Shown one piece after another: positions 26,561 through 36,103 of a stretch of 64,000 bases of DNA. The translations under genes and the position numbers were made by a program. Below the pieces are notes generated by a model that worked only from the letters and a program-made list of their open reading frames with translations, had not been told where the DNA came from and made no database searches. Position 1 is the stretch's first letter. Each line of letters begins with the position of its first letter. Where the stretch lies: positions 248,001 through 312,000 of the forward strand of contig CAVURM010000001.1 of assembly GCA_963743875.1 (NCBI GenBank), written 5' to 3'. The DNA comes from RHKX01 sp963743875 (GTDB lineage: Bacteria > Actinomycetota > Thermoleophilia > Solirubrobacterales > 70-9).

Positions 26561-27305
26561 TGCGCGCCGCGATCCTTGCCGGAGGCCGCGGCACGCGGCT
26601 CGCTCCGTACACGACGGTCCTGCCTAAACCGTTGGTGCCAGTCGGAGAGCGACCGATACTCGAGCTGATCCTCCATCAGTTGTCAGCCGCCGGGTTCGAC
26701 CGCGCCGATCTCTGCGTCGGCCACCTTGGCGAACTCATCCGGGCGTACCTCACGGAATCTGGGACGGCTCCGCGGGGATGGATTTGAACTATCACTTCGA
26801 GGACGAGCCGCTGGGCACTGCGGGGGCGATCCGCAGCCTCGAGGAACCCACTGGATCCCTGCTCGTCATGAACGGTGACATCCTCACGACACTGCCGTAC
26901 GACGACCTGGTCTCCTTTCACGAGGAACGGGGGGCAGCACTCACGATCGCCTCGCATCGCAAGGTGGTCAAAATTGATCTCGGCGTTATCGAGGGGGACG
27001 AAGGGGTGGCAACCGGCTACGTGGAGAAGCCGACCCTCAACTACGAGGTGAGCATGGGCATCTACGTCTACTCGCCGAGGGCGATTTCCCACATACCGGA
27101 GGGGAGGTTCGACCTCCCGGATCTGGTGCTGGCGTTGCTCTCGGCGGGAGAACTGGTCTGCAAGTTCGCATTTCCCGGTCCCTGGTACGACATCGGGACG
27201 GCCGGAGAACTCCTGAACGCGTCGACCGCGTTCGCCGAACAACCAAGGATGTTCGATCCCGGGTACCAGGTTGACGATGAGTCGACTGCGGCTTCCCAGC
27301 ACTAG
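26560..27305 (+). CDS. sugar nucleotidyltransferase (NTP_transferase), one apparent frameshift
   Basis: Starts MRAAILAGGRGTRLAPYTTVLPKPLVPVGERPILELIL, the signature G-G-x-G-T-R-L...PKP of glucose/mannose-1-phosphate nucleotidyltransferases. The frame breaks near 26770 and continues MDLNYHFEDEPLGTAGAIR, LLVMNGDILTTLPYDDLVSFH, TGYVEKPTLNYEVSMGIYVYSP. GDI is the usual metal-binding Asp position. It would make an activated sugar such as GDP-mannose- or dTDP/UDP-type nucleotides for the neighbouring glycosyltransferases. Length is short (about 248 residues) because no C-terminal hexapeptide domain is present. Confidence 0.85.
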
Positions 27306-29358
27306 GGCAGAGCTCATACCCGGGCTTCTGTGCGTGGGCCTGTTCACGCTCTGGGCGATTGCCGACGGCGGCTACGCACAGACGACCTGGTACCCCGGTG
27401 GAATCTTCCTCCTCGGCCTGACGGCAATCGCCCTCTTCGTCTACAACGGGCGTCTCCGGCGCCTCGGGTTTGCGCATCGCGCGGCGTTCCTGCTGCTCGC
27501 CGCCTTCGTTCTCTGGAGTTATCTGTCCGTTTCGTGGGCGGGAGTTCCCGGAGTGTCACTGGATGGCGCAAACCGAACGTTGATCTATCTGATCGTCTTT
27601 GTCCTGTTCTCGCTCATTTCATGGCGCCCGGAGTCCGCGGCTGTGGTGCTCGGCGTCTTTTCGGTCGGAATCGCAGCGGTTGTCTTCGCGGACGTTTGGA
27701 CGGCCGCGGAATCCGATAAGGCTTCCTTCTCCCTGATCAACGGGCGCTTCGCCGAACCGATGGGGTACTCCAATGCAGTCGCGGCGCTTTGTATCGGGGG
27801 TGTGTGGCCGGCGGCATTTCTCGCCTCCTGCCGTGAGGTGCATTGGGCCTTGAGGGGTCTGATGCTGGCCGTCACGGGATTGCTCCTCCAGGTGGCCTTG
27901 CTGCCGCAGAGCCGTGGATCGATGCTGGTGTTTCCCGTCGCTCTCGTCGTTTATCTGGCCGTCGTACCCCGCCGGCTCCGAGCGATTGCGTTCTTGGTGC
28001 CGGCCATCCTCGCTACTGCCCTCGCCGCCCCTTCGATCTTGGATGTCTTCACGATCGCCGACGAGGGAGGAAATCTTGGGCAGGCACTCGCCGACGCACG
28101 CTCGGAGATGGTGATCTCGCTGATCGCCCTGCTGATCGTCGGCACGGCGGCTGCCTATGGAGACAGCCGCCTCACGCTCACCCCGAGCGCCTCCCGGATC
28201 GCGAGGCGGTCAGGCGGCGGCATCGTCCTTGCTGCGAGTCTGGCCGGAGTCGTGATCGCGATTGCTGCGATCGGCAACCCCGTTACGTGGGCGGGCGATC
28301 GCTGGGACGATTTCAAAGGTGGCTACGATTCAGCCGGGTTCGGTGCTTCGCGTCTGGGCGGAGACCTCGGCAGTAACCGTTATGACTTCTGGAAGGTTGC
28401 GGTCAACGACCAGCTACTCCAGTCTCCCGTGATCGGAGATGGCGCTGACAACTTCGCCGTTCCGTACATGCAGTACCGGAACAGCGACGAGGAGCCGCTT
28501 TACCCGCACAGTCTTCCGCTGCAAGTGCTGGCCGGGACTGGATTGGTCGGAGGCGTCCTCTTCGGCGGGTTCGTCATCGCCGCGGTCGCGGCCGTCGCTT
28601 CGGTTCGTCGTCAGGCGAGGACCTGGTTGGGTGGAGGAGTCGCGGCAGTCGCGCTCGCCACTTCCGGATACTGGTGGCTCCATGGTCTCGGTGATTGGCT
28701 CTGGGCGTTCCCCGCCCTGACCACACCGGTGTTCGCCTGGCTCGGGATGGCTGCGGGGATGAACGGGAGTGGGCCGGAGGATGCGGACCGACACGACGGG
28801 GTTCCAGAGGCCGGGCACGCGCCACCGGTGTCAAGCAGGCGTGGAGTCCCCAGGTGGGCCGGCATGGTGATTGGATCAGTTCTCGTCATCGTGGCAGCCG
28901 TAAGCCTTGGGTTGCCCTGGGCCGCCGCTCGCGACGTCGAGGTTGCTGCCGGGAGCTGGGGAGTCGACCCTGAGGCGGCATATGAGCGACTCGATCGTGC
29001 TCGCGACCTAAATTTCCTCAGTGCTGCACCGGATCTGACCGCGGGTTCCATCGCCTCTCAGCTAGGTGATCGCGCGCGGGCCCGCGCGTCATTCACGCGC
29101 GCATTGGAGCGCGAACCCGACAATTGGTTCGCCCTGTTGCAGCTGGGTTCGGTAGACGCACTGGACGGAAGGCTTGGGACCGGCGTTGCGCGACTTGAGC
29201 AGGCTTCTGCGCTCAACCCGCGAAGTAACTTGATATCCGCGGCAACGCGTCGTGCCCGCCGCGGCAATCCGATGCCTCTCAGCGAGATCAACCGCAGGTT
29301 GCTGCGTCGGGTCTGTTCGGTGGTGGGAAACACCGAGGACACTAGGTTTTGTCGATGA
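27277..29358 (+). CDS. Wzy/O-antigen ligase-like membrane protein with C-terminal TPR-like region
   Basis: A 693-residue protein; ATG 27277 is chosen, TTG 27271 being possible. It has about twelve membrane segments over residues 10-500 and the Wzy_C/O-ligase hallmark region: QSRGSMLVFPVALVVYLAVV, a long loop with GGDLGSNRYDFWKVAVNDQLLQSPVIGDGADNFAVPYM and YPHSLPLQVLAGTGLVGGVLF (the conserved H-S...L...G-L-x-G pattern). Residues about 570-690 form tetratricopeptide-like repeats (DRARARASFTRALEREPDNWFALLQLGSV). It may polymerise or ligate the exported polysaccharide. It overlaps the preceding nucleotidyltransferase by 29 bases. The frame is intact. Confidence 0.88.
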   Translation: MSRLRLPSTRAELIPGLLCVGLFTLWAIADGGYAQTTWYPGGIFLLGLTAIALFVYNGRLRRLGFAHRAAFLLLAAFVLWSYLSVSWAGVPGVSLDGANRTLIYLIVFVLFSLISWRPESAAVVLGVFSVGIAAVVFADVWTAAESDKASFSLINGRFAEPMGYSNAVAALCIGGVWPAAFLASCREVHWALRGLMLAVTGLLLQVALLPQSRGSMLVFPVALVVYLAVVPRRLRAIAFLVPAILATALAAPSILDVFTIADEGGNLGQALADARSEMVISLIALLIVGTAAAYGDSRLTLTPSASRIARRSGGGIVLAASLAGVVIAIAAIGNPVTWAGDRWDDFKGGYDSAGFGASRLGGDLGSNRYDFWKVAVNDQLLQSPVIGDGADNFAVPYMQYRNSDEEPLYPHSLPLQVLAGTGLVGGVLFGGFVIAAVAAVASVRRQARTWLGGGVAAVALATSGYWWLHGLGDWLWAFPALTTPVFAWLGMAAGMNGSGPEDADRHDGVPEAGHAPPVSSRRGVPRWAGMVIGSVLVIVAAVSLGLPWAAARDVEVAAGSWGVDPEAAYERLDRARDLNFLSAAPDLTAGSIASQLGDRARARASFTRALEREPDNWFALLQLGSVDALDGRLGTGVARLEQASALNPRSNLISAATRRARRGNPMPLSEINRRLLRRVCSVVGNTEDTRFCR

Positions 29359-29580
29359 ATGCCGATTGGGGGCCGCGGGCAAGAAAAGCACCATCCGTTG
29401 CGCTCACGGTGGTGAGGTTGCCAATTGCGCGCAACTGTGCGACTATATCGGCGCGAAAGCAAGGCAGCTTGAGCTTGATAGACAAATCGACAACCGTTCG
29501 GTCGTGTCGCCGTCAAAGATATTTCGATTAACCAAGCTGCAGACGGCGATTGGGACTGGGGGAACCACGAAAGGAAGACA

Positions 29581-29877
29581 GTGGTCAAGAAGACAAAAAT
29601 GGGAATGATTCTCGTTTCAGTGCTTGCAACGCTCTCTCTCGCGATCGCGCCAGCCGCGATAGCGCAGAGTTCGTCGGTCGGTGGATATGGGGGGCAGGCC
29701 GGAGTCTTGGCGGGAGCCGACTCAGGCGGCCCGACGGATCCCGGCGGGGCGACGTCGAACAGCAGTTCACTGCCGTTTACCGGCATCGATGTGAGCCTGT
29801 TGATCGGCGGAGGGCTGCTTCTGCTCGGAATCGGCATCGTGATGACGCGGATGGTCCCGCGTCAGGACGAAGGCTGA
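29581..29877 (+). CDS. tiny secreted LPFTG sorting-signal protein
   Basis: A 98-residue protein starting at GTG 29581 behind GGAAG. A basic start (VKKTKMG) and hydrophobic core ending AIAQ form a signal peptide cut near residue 29. The mature part is Gly/Ser-rich (SVGGYGGQAGVLAGADSGG) and only about 35 residues long, then LPFTG at about residues 65-69, a hydrophobic helix, and a basic tail (RMVPRQ). This is the complete LPXTG cell-wall sorting signal used by sortases. A sortase gene lies in the same island at 49959-50621. Function of the small exposed peptide is unknown. The 222 bases upstream hold no other gene. Confidence 0.85.
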   Translation: MVKKTKMGMILVSVLATLSLAIAPAAIAQSSSVGGYGGQAGVLAGADSGGPTDPGGATSNSSSLPFTGIDVSLLIGGGLLLLGIGIVMTRMVPRQDEG

Positions 29878-29907
29878 ACCAGCCCGTTTCTACCGGGCTG
29901 GTTTCTC
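29877..29907 (+). terminator. intrinsic terminator after the LPFTG gene
   Basis: AACCAGCCCG (29877-29886) pairs with CGGGCTGGTT (29894-29903) around a seven-base loop, followed by TCTC. The first base is the last base of the gene's stop codon. The T-rich tail is weak, but the ten-base-pair stem is strong. Confidence 0.75.
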
Positions 29908-29930
29908 AGCACTAATCAGAGAGACGAATC

Positions 29931-29968
29931 GACGAAGCTCCCGCGGGTAGTCCCGCGGGAGCGTCGTC
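29931..29968. other. long perfect-core stem-loop in the intergenic region
   Basis: GCTCCCGCGGG (29937-29947) pairs with CCCGCGGGAGC (29952-29962) around a TAGT loop. Outer bases GACGA and TCGTC extend the stem past one mismatch. There is no T run. It stands about 25 bases after the LPFTG terminator and 60 bases before the next gene, and could act as a bidirectional terminator, an RNA-stability element or a protein-binding palindrome. Confidence 0.7.
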
Positions 29969-30031
29969 GATGACCATCCGACATCCGAGTGGCGCGAATG
30001 AGTCGTCCAGCGTGAAGGGACCAGCGCTCCA

Positions 30032-31207
30032 TTGGCGTATGAGCCCTACGTGAGAGCGGAAGAGCACCAACTCCCGACGGAGTCACTGGACTTTCGGAGG
30101 GTTGCCATAGCGCATGATTGGCTTACGATCCCCGGCGGATCGGAGAAGGTCGTGCTCGCGCTCCTCGGAATGTTCCCCGAAGCCGAGCTCTACACCACGG
30201 TCTATGACCCGGAGCCGTGGCCACGGGAAATCACCTCTCGGCCTGTCCATACGTCGTTCCTCGATCGGATTCCACTGTCGGAGCGGATCTATCCCCGGCT
30301 GCTCCCGCTCATGAACGCCGCATTCGAATCCTTTGATCTATCGGGCTTCGATCTCGTGATCTCGAGCAGCCATGCGTGCGCCAAGAACGTCCTGACAACT
30401 CCGGACACGCTCCATGTTTGCTATTGCCATACACCGATGCGATACGCGTGGGAGCCGGGCTTTCTCGCCGGCGAGGACATCGGCTTGACGGGTCGTCTGG
30501 CTGCCCGGGCGCTGATGGGGCGGATGAGGCGGCAGGACGCTTCCGGGGCATCTCGCCCAGACGCCTTCGCGGCGAACTCAACCCATGTCGCAGCTCGCAT
30601 CGCCAAGTACTACCGGCGAACCGCCACGGTGGTTCATCCACCGGTGGATGTCGGTCCGCTCCTCGGCGAACCTCGCGGTTCCGACGATTACTACCTGGCC
30701 TTGGGGCGGGTCGTCCCGTACAAGCGCGTCGATCTCGCCGTCGCGGCGTGCGCACGGCTCGGGCGTCGCCTCAAGGTGGTCGGCGAAGGCCGCGCACTCG
30801 ACTCCGCCAGGGCTGAGGCGCATGGGAACTCGAGTATCGAATTCCTCGGCTACGTCGACGATGCTGAGATCCCGCGGCTGCTTGCCGGGGCCAAGGCGCT
30901 CCTGTTTCCGGGCGAAGAGGATTTCGGGGTCGTTCCGGTTGAAGCCCAGGCCGCCGGCACTCCGGTGATCGCGCTTGGCGTCGGTGGGGCCATGGATACG
31001 GTCCTGGACGGAGAGACAGGCGTCCTATACGAGGACGCCAGCGCGGAGGGGCTCACTCAGGCGATCCGTCGTTTTGAAGCATTATCCTTCGACGAGATGG
31101 TGCTGCGAGCACACGCGCGAAGCTATGGATACGGCCGTTTTGAAGAGTCGTTTGCCGGATTCGTCCGAGAAGCAGTCCGAACATCGGCAGTCAAGGGAGG
31201 TTCATGA
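30032..31207 (+). CDS. glycosyltransferase, GT4 family
   Basis: A 391-residue GT-B enzyme. RVAIAHDWLTIPGGSEKVVLALL is the typical N-terminus of mannosyltransferase-like GT4 proteins, FDLVISSSHACAKNVL and HVCYCHTPMRYAWEP follow, and the C-terminal half has DYYLALGRVVPYKRVDLAVAA, KVVGEGRALD and LFPGEEDFGVVPVEAQAAGTPVIALGVGGAMDTV with the E-F-G-x4-E motif. The start is TTG 30032; a GTG at 30050 is possible. It overlaps the length-regulator/kinase gene by four bases, so both are probably expressed together. Confidence 0.9.
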   Translation: MAYEPYVRAEEHQLPTESLDFRRVAIAHDWLTIPGGSEKVVLALLGMFPEAELYTTVYDPEPWPREITSRPVHTSFLDRIPLSERIYPRLLPLMNAAFESFDLSGFDLVISSSHACAKNVLTTPDTLHVCYCHTPMRYAWEPGFLAGEDIGLTGRLAARALMGRMRRQDASGASRPDAFAANSTHVAARIAKYYRRTATVVHPPVDVGPLLGEPRGSDDYYLALGRVVPYKRVDLAVAACARLGRRLKVVGEGRALDSARAEAHGNSSIEFLGYVDDAEIPRLLAGAKALLFPGEEDFGVVPVEAQAAGTPVIALGVGGAMDTVLDGETGVLYEDASAEGLTQAIRRFEALSFDEMVLRAHARSYGYGRFEESFAGFVREAVRTSAVKGGS

Positions 31208-32761
31208 CGGAGGGAGGCAGTCAAGAGAGGTTCAGGACCGAGGCATACAGGTCAATGCGGCAGTACGGCCCGGAGGAGGAGTCTCAACTTCTCACCCTTT
31301 GGCGGGTCGTCAGGGAGCGGTGGTGGGTTGTCGCGGCCACGGCCGTGCTCTGCTTCATGGCTTCTCTGGCCATCTCTTTGTCGTCTGAAAAGTCGTATGA
31401 GGCCACATCGCGCCTGGTCTTTCGCGACCCCGGACTGAGCAGCGCCGTTTCCGGTTCGCCGCTGTTTCCCAGCTCCAGCGACCCGCAACGGGAGGCCGCG
31501 ACGAACACCGAGCTCGTCCGCTCGACGGAAGTCGCGCAGCTGGTCGTCGACGACCTCTCCCTCAACCTGACGGCGGAGGAGCTCCTGGATTCCGTCACGA
31601 TCTCTGCGGAGGAGAACACTGACATCGTCGGCATCACGGCGAATGCGTCTGATGCTGAGCTCTCCGCGGCGATCGCCAATTCGTTCGCCAATCAGTACGT
31701 CACTTACCGTCGCAAGAGCGATCGCGAGAAGGTGATGCAAGGTGAGCGGCTGCTGCGCGACCGGATTCGTGCCGCTCCGGAGGGCTCTCCGGAGCGAATC
31801 GACCTCGAGGATGCGTTGCGTACATTGGTGCTTCTGGAGTCGGTGCAGACCGGCAACGCCGAGGTCATAGATTCCGCGACCGTTCCCAGTTCGCCGTCAT
31901 CGCCCAATCCGAAACGTGATGCCATCCTCGCGCTGCTATTCGGACTGGTGCTCGGAGTCAGCTTGGCATTGGTACTCGATCTCCTCGACCGTCGGGTAAA
32001 GACGATCGAGAGCTTCGAGCGGCGCTATGGCCTACGCACCCTGGCGACGATCCCACAACGCTTGTTTACGGAAACGCAGCGCGCCGAGGGCTCGGTGGCC
32101 GAGCCGTTTCTTATCCTGCGCAGCACAGTCGACTACCGATCAACCTGGGATGAGATCAAGGTGATCCTGGTCACGAGCGCTGTTCCGGGTGAGGGAAAGA
32201 CCACCGTCGCCGTCAATCTGGCACGCTCATTGGCGCTGGGCGGACAGCAGGTCGCCCTCGTTGAGGCGGATATGCGTCGACCTGGCGTTGCGGAGCATCG
32301 TCGATCTAGGCCCCGTTGCCCCCGGCCTCAGCACCGCGCTGGCTATGGATACGCCGGTGGGCGATCTGGTCACCGATCTGGTCGCCCCGACGCTGCGGGT
32401 TCTTCCCAGCGGACCTCTGCCGCCCAATCCGGCCGAATTGGTTCGCCGACGCCGCATGGGTGAGATCATCGAGCACCTCTCCTCCGACAACGACGTCGTT
32501 GTCGTGGATTCTCCTCCGCTGCTCCCGGTCGCAGATACGCAGACGATTCTCAACCTGCCGCAGATCGACATCGTAATGGTCGTTGCGCGTGCGTTCCGGA
32601 CGACCCGCCAGGAGATCAGTCGTGCGCGGGCGATCCTGAAGCGCCACGAGGCGGAACCACTCGGATTGGTGGTCTGCGGCACGAGAGAGCGTCTCGACTA
32701 CTACTCGGGATACCAGCCTCCGCCTGCAACCCGAAACAAGGCGTCCAAGCAGATCGTCTAG
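31204..32761 (+). CDS. polysaccharide co-polymerase / BY-kinase (Wzz plus tyrosine autokinase), one apparent frameshift
   Basis: The N-terminal part is a Wzz domain with TM helices near residues 38-58 and 240-260 and a periplasm-facing coiled region (KVMQGERLLRDRIRAAPEG) between them. The C-terminal part is a bacterial tyrosine kinase: Walker A AVPGEGKTTVAVNLARSLA, Walker A' VALVEADMRRPG, Walker B VVVVDSPPLLPVADTQ. The frame shifts near 32278-32300; the total length of 1558 bases is one more than a multiple of three. A short tail has YYSGYQ, a small tyrosine cluster for autophosphorylation. Such proteins set chain length and coordinate Wzy polymerisation and export. Confidence 0.9.
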
Positions 32762-32769
32762 ATGCGTAT

Positions 32770-33866
32770 CCCGTCACCGTCCCCAGGGCGGGCCGGCAGG
32801 TGACCAAGGGCAGGGCGTCTAAGCGGCCCCGGCGAGCAGCGGCCTCGCGGAAGACGTCGAAGACGGGCTTGTGGGATCCGTCGAGCCGCTCGAGCCCGAA
32901 CCAGCCCTCCTTGTCGGAGGGCTTGGAGTTGAGGTCGGTGCGGTGGTAGACGAACGCGGCGTCGACGTAGCTGGAGTACTTGGTGCTCAGCAGGGTGAAC
33001 ATCTGGGAGAGGTAGGCCGCCTGATTCTTCTCGGAGGTGCAGTAGTCGGGGGCGGCCGGGCAGGTCGACCAGCCGATCTCGGTGAGCCAGAGCGGCTTGT
33101 CGCCGGCGCCGTGGTCGATGAACTTCTGGTGGATGTCGGCGATCCGCGGGAAGCCCCAGCCCCCGCGCGGGTCGTCGGGCGCTGAGCTACCGCTGTAGGG
33201 GTGGGCGGCGACCGCGTCGAAGTAGGAGTTGAGATTCGGGACGGCCGCGTACATGTCGTCGATGAAGGTGTGACGAGCGATCCCCGGCCGGCGTCTGCTC
33301 GGCGGCGATCAGGTAGCTTCACCTGGGGGTTCGCGGCCCGGCCGGCGCTCGAGGCTGCCTTGACCAGTCTCGCGTAGCGGCCCGGATTGACGCCGCCGGC
33401 GGAGAAGTAGTCGAGGTAGGGCTCGTTCCAGATCTCGAAGTAGTCGGGGGCGAAGGATGCGATCTCGGGGTGGGCGCCTGCCAGAAGATTCCGCCGGGGC
33501 CGTAGCGCTCGGCGACCTTGGCGGCGTACTGGGCGAACTCGGACGGATCGGAGGGGATGTCGTTCCAGGCCGAGCCCGGCCCAGGAGGGCGTGTCGATGA
33601 GCACCGGCAGGACTCGCATGTTCCGCGCGGCCGCCTCGATCAGCAGGTGGTCGTAGCGGCTCCACTGCCAGGAGTTGTTCTGCGGCTCGATCGTCGACCA
33701 GCTGAAGTCCTCCCGCAGCCACTTGGCGCCGGTCGGCTCGGTCTCGTCGAGGACGACCTGCGAGTTCATGTCCCAGCCCTGCGCGTTGGCGATGAGGCCG
33801 ACGCGCAGCTGATCGGAGACCTTCGGCGGTCCGGGGCGGTGGGGGATGGGGGTGTTGGCGGGGGTG
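32770..33866. repeat. direct repeat unit A, about 1.1 kb
   Basis: Nearly identical to 34373-35464 in the same orientation, offset by about 1.6 kb. It begins at the same CCCGTCACCGTCCCCAGG sequence and ends near a GGCGGTGGGGG(A)TGGGGGTG tract. It contains the catalytic part of the glycoside hydrolase genes. Differences are scattered substitutions and single-base indels. Confidence 0.92.
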
Positions 33867-34268
33867 CTGGCGACGTTGATCGACGAGTCGGGTCGCCTGG
33901 CGATCCGCTTGCGCTTGCGCTCGATCGACCGGTTCTTGCGGTCGGCCCGACCCGGAATCCATCTGCGTCGGGAGCTTCGCGGTGAGCTTTCCCTTGTTCC
34001 TGAGAGCGCGCCGTACGACCTGCGGGCTGAGGCCCTTTCGCTTGCCGTCGTGGACGAGCGTCGCGCGCCCGAGGCGGTCAGCATCGAGGTGGCGCGGCTC
34101 GAAGACGAGGGCGCGACCACCCCTGATCGTCTTTGCGGGCTTCACCTGGGAGGAATTGGCGCCGAACGCGATCTCGGAGCCTGGACCCGCTGCTGTCAGG
34201 CACGCCACCACGATGAGGATGGCCAGGATTGCATAGGAGTGCACGCGGAAGGAGGCGTCGCTGAGCAT
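32774..34268 (-). CDS. secreted PslG-like glycoside hydrolase, copy A, frame interrupted
   Basis: The start at ATG 34268 gives a signal peptide (SYAILAILIVVACLTAAGP). A 110-residue domain and a linker follow, then a clan-A (beta/alpha)8 hydrolase: LREDFSWSTIEPQNNSWQWSRYD, VLIDTPSWAG, PDYFEIWNEPYLDYF with the acid/base Glu in NEP, and PLWLTEIGWST with the nucleophile Glu, ending near DGSHKPVFDVF. This resembles GH39-type PslG, which cuts exopolysaccharide during export. At least four frame changes occur. One, at 33315 (extra C in CTACCTGATC on the coding strand), is shared with copy B; others, such as an extra C near 33283, are private. The stop is taken as TCA 32774-32776 (coding TGA), also inferred. 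Confidence 0.78.
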
Positions 34269-34372
34269 GTCCCCCTATCGGAGATCGGGTACCCCCAGCC
34301 GCCGGTCCAAACCGTTATTGGACGGATGTACTAGGGGCCCCTACCCGAATTGATCCTGAGCGCACGATGTCG

Positions 34373-35464
34373 CCCGTCACCGTCCCCAGGGCGGGCCGGC
34401 AGGTGGCCAAGGGCAGGGTGTTAAGCGGCCCCGGCGGCGCGGCCTCGCGGAAGACGTCGAAGACGGGCTTGTGGGAGCCGTCGAGCCGCTCGAGCCCGAA
34501 CCAGCCCTCCTTGTCGGAGGGCTTGGAGTTGAGGTCGGTGCGGTGATAGACGAACGCGGCGTCGACGTAGCTGGAGTATTTGGTGCTCAGCAGGGTGAAC
34601 ATCTGGGAGAGGTAGGCCGCCTGATTCTTCTCGGAGGTGCAGTAGTCGGGGGCTGCCGGGCAGGTCGACCAGCCGATCTCGGTCAGCCAGAGCGGCTTGT
34701 CGCCGGCGCCGTGGTCGATGAACTTCTGGTGGATGTCGGCGATCCGCGGGAAACCCCAGCCCCCGCGCGGGTCGTCGGGCGCTGAGCTACCGCTGTAGGG
34801 GTGGGCGGCGACCGCGTCGAAGTAGGAGTTGAGGTTCGGGACGGCCGCGTACATGTCGTCGATGAAGGTGTGACGAGCATCCCCGGCCGGCGTCTGCTCG
34901 GCGGCGATCAGGTAGCTTCACCTGCGAGTTCGCTGCCCGGCCGGCGCTCGAGGCTGCCTTGACCAGTCTCGCGTAGCGGCCCGGGTTGACGCCGCCGGCG
35001 GAGAAGTAGTCCAGGTAGGGCTCGTTCCAGATCTCGAAGTAGTCGGGAGCGAAGGATGCGATCTCGGGGTGGGCCCTGCCAGAAGATGCCTCCGGGGCCG
35101 TAGCGCTCGGCGACCTTGGCGGCGTACTGGGCGAACTCGGACGGATCGGATGGGATGTCGTTCCAGGCCGAGCCGGCCCAGGAGGGCGTGTCGATGAGCA
35201 TCGGCAGGACTCGCATGTTCCGGGCGGCCGCCTCGATCAGCAGGTGGTCGTAGCGGCTCCACTGCCAGGAGTTGTTCTGCGGCTCGATCGTCGACCAGTT
35301 GAAATCCTCCCGCAGCCACTTGGCGCCGGTCGGCTCGGTCGCGTCGAGGACGGCCTGCGAGTTCATGTCCCAACCCTGTGCGTTGGCGATGAGGCCGACG
35401 CGCAGCTGATCGGAGACCTTCGGCGGTTCCGGGGCGGTGGGGGTGGGGGTGTTGGCGGGGTCTG
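34373..35464. repeat. direct repeat unit B, about 1.1 kb
   Basis: Second copy of the 32770-33866 unit. The sequence between the units (33867-34372) encodes the N-terminal part of copy A. The regions coding for the N-termini of the two genes differ strongly, so the duplication, or a later conversion, kept only the catalytic portion alike. Confidence 0.92.
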
Positions 35465-35990
35465 CGGGTGGGGTGAGCCGGGGTCGGGAGCGGGTGCGGG
35501 GGCGGGTGGTTGACTCGGGGCGGGCTCCGGGGCCGGGTCAGGGGTATCGGGCGGAGGCGAAGCGATCGCCGAGCTCACCGTCAGGACGAGGGTCGCGGAG
35601 CAGGTGCGCATTGGTTTGTGACCGTGCCGATGATCACGCATGTTCGCAACCCAGCTATGGGGGATCTTTGCCCGGAATACCCCACCCCGCCCCAGCGCCT
35701 GCTGCATGCCGATCCGTCGTAGTTGCTTGAATTTGGTGCCCTGCTTCAGGGTGATGCTTCTCGAGACGCGCCGGATCCAGCCCTCCGACCCGGAACTTGA
35801 CGTATCGCCGGCACGCCGCCGTCTTGATCGGTTGCTTGACGATCGTGGTCGTGGCGGTGGCCCGAGCGGACGCCGACGCGACCGGAGCTTGCGTCCCGAC
35901 AACTGCGAGCAGGATCAGAAGCAGACCCACCGCGACGAAGGCAAGTGCGGCTGACCGCCCGGCGGGAGTGGTTGGGCGGGCAAACTGCAT
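34377..35990 (-). CDS. secreted PslG-like glycoside hydrolase, copy B, frame interrupted
   Basis: ATG 35990 follows AGGGAG at a good distance and gives a signal peptide (SAALAFVAVGLLLILLAVVG, ending ASASA). An N-terminal domain (CRRYVKFRVGGLDPARLEK, then in another frame LKQGTKFKQLRRIG) precedes a Pro/Ala-rich linker near 35465-35560. The hydrolase domain then matches copy A, including DTPSWAGSAWNDIP, DLERALPG (another frame of the EIWNEP region) and PLWLTEIGWSTCPAAPDYC. Copy B has fewer indels than A. In the island it is divergent from the Wzy-like gene at 36104. If the indels are errors, the organism makes two trimming glycosidases with different N-terminal domains. Confidence 0.76.
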
Positions 35991-36088
35991 CGGCTCCCTA
36001 TCGGTGGTCAGCCCGAAATGCTCAGAGGAGCAGCCTGATCTGGACGCATGGCCGCGTTTGGCAACGCGGCCTCGCCCGGTTCGGCAGC

Positions 36089-36094
36089 TAGGAT
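36089..36094 (+). promoter_or_regulatory. -10 box TAGGAT, probable leaderless promoter
   Basis: TAGGAT ends nine bases before ATG 36104, in the 113-base divergent gap between the hydrolase copy B and the Wzy-like gene. Confidence 0.4.
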
Positions 36095-36103
36095 TGCTGA
36101 CCA

